Below the pieces are notes generated by a model that worked only from the letters and a program-made list of their open reading frames with translations, did not search any database and was not told the DNA's origin. 64,000 nt of DNA from Alphaproteobacteria bacterium (GTDB lineage: Bacteria; Pseudomonadota; Alphaproteobacteria; Rhodobacterales; Rhodobacteraceae): NCBI GenBank assembly GCA_030424645.1, contig JAUHWP010000001.1, forward strand, positions 1 to 64,000, written 5' to 3'. Below, piece by piece: positions 63,356 through 64,000 of the stretch. Each line of letters opens with the position of its first letter. Position 1 is the first letter of the stretch. A program made the translations under genes and the position numbers.

Positions 63356-64000
63356 CAGGCATGGACCCCCAACCGCGTGTCATCTGCATAGATGTCGGTC
63401 CACAATTCTTCCAGAGCGGGTTCCGGGCTGTTTTTCGAGAATTCGGCAGCATCGTTCACGATGCCCTTGATCTCTTTGTCGATGGATTTCAACTCGTCCT
63501 CGGACGCGTGTTTGCCTTGCAGGATCAACTCGCGCACATGTTCGATGGCGTCGCGTTCCTCGCGGATCTTCTGCACCTCTTCGCGGGTGCGATACTTGGC
63601 CGGGTCAGACATCGAATGGCCGCGATAGCGATAGGTTTTCATCTCAAGGATATAAGGACCGTTGCCCGACCGGCAGTGTTCCGTGGCGCGCAGCCCGGCC
63701 TCTTTCACCGCCAGCACATCCATCCCGTCCACCGCCTCACCGGGGATGCCGAAGGCCTCGCCACGGGTATAGATGTCGGGGGTGGAACTGGAGCGTTGCA
63801 GTGAAGTGCCCATCGCATACTGGTTGTTTTCAACCACATAGATCACCGGCAATTGCCACAGCGACGCCATGTTGAAACTTTCGTAAACCTGACCCTGGTT
63901 GGCCGCACCGTCCCCGAAATAGGTGAAGGTCACGCCGCCGTTGTCCAGATATTTGTCGGCAAACGCCAACCCGGTGCCAATCGGCACCTGCGCGCCCACG
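63355..64000 (-). CDS. pdhA: Pyruvate dehydrogenase E1 alpha, C-terminal part
   Basis: The last 214 residues of E1 alpha; the start is beyond the window. The thiamine diphosphate motif GDGAANQGQVYESFNMASLW is visible, as is the phosphorylation-loop region of the family, YRYRGHSMSDPAKYRTREEV. It decarboxylates pyruvate with pdhB. First gene seen of the pdh operon. Confidence 0.95.
   Translation of the reverse strand, partial: VGAQVPIGTGLAFADKYLDNGGVTFTYFGDGAANQGQVYESFNMASLWQLPVIYVVENNQYAMGTSLQRSSSTPDIYTRGEAFGIPGEAVDGMDVLAVKEAGLRATEHCRSGNGPYILEMKTYRYRGHSMSDPAKYRTREEVQKIREERDAIEHVRELILQGKHASEDELKSIDKEIKGIVNDAAEFSKNSPEPALEELWTDIYADDTRLGVHA

Noticed and set aside
61754-63391. 545-aa plus-strand ORF opposite pdhB
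   Set aside because: Antisense to well-identified pdh genes; no motif.

Overview
The window is a GC-rich, densely coding chromosomal segment of an alphaproteobacterium, most likely a Rhodobacteraceae member (Roseobacter group). The case rests on a complete RcGTA-type gene transfer agent (GTA) cluster ending next to cysE, lipoyl-domain PdhB/PdhC, the fabD-fabG-acpP-fabF-mltG block and Rhodobacteraceae-style conserved hypotheticals. No CRISPR array, rRNA operon, integrase or intact insertion sequence was seen. Functions are assigned by reading motifs only; no database search was run.

Layout. 1-2.7 kb: tail of a LysM protein, then an ArsR-type metalloregulator divergent from an Atm1-type ABC exporter, with an AT-rich inverted-repeat operator between them. 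2.8-7.8 kb: RND efflux pump and its membrane-fusion protein. 8-11.6 kb: yfgM-like, bamB and der, an envelope/ribosome block in the E. coli order. 11.8-13.7 kb: cyclic-nucleotide phosphodiesterase/3'-nucleotidase. 13.8-16.6 kb: surE-pcm-nlpD-like operon, in which the LytM domain has lost its metal ligands. 16.7-21.5 kb: SDR, purF, cvpA, radA, pqiA-like. 21.6-24.2 kb: mlaF, mlaE and alr with ATGA overlaps. 24.3-27.9 kb: a hydrolase-OsmC fusion, an EEP-family hydrolase, a DUF3445 protein and a small lipoprotein. 28-32.1 kb: glnB-glnA, the NAD(P)H-hydrate repair fusion and a stand-alone Hint-domain protein. 32.4-37 kb: tRNA-Leu(UAG) fused transcriptionally to tig, a lytic transglycosylase lipoprotein, an HPP/CBS membrane protein and rpsF-rpsR-rplI.

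37.4-43.9 kb: fatty-acid synthesis (fabD, fabG, acpP, fabF) and mltG, preceded by a two-TM unknown and interrupted by a HisA-like TIM barrel with altered catalytic and phosphate-binding residues. 44-58.4 kb: the GTA operon in canonical order: terminase small and large subunits, portal, prohead protease, capsid, connectors, tail tube, chaperones, a short tape measure, distal tail, hub, NlpC/P60 peptidase and the 1307-aa fibre-hub protein, plus one extra conserved ORF. A sigma70-like promoter followed at once by an intrinsic terminator lies in the GTA leader. 58.4-64 kb: a DksA-family protein, cysE, a 22-codon hydrophobic mini-ORF, an AhpD-like protein and the pyruvate dehydrogenase operon pdhA-(VOC)-pdhB-pdhC, cut by the window end.

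Most of the window is core metabolism and envelope maintenance. The accessory interest lies in the GTA and its leader, the metal-responsive exporter module, the altered HisA paralogue, the palindromic insertion inside the nnr gene and the unannotated mini-ORF.
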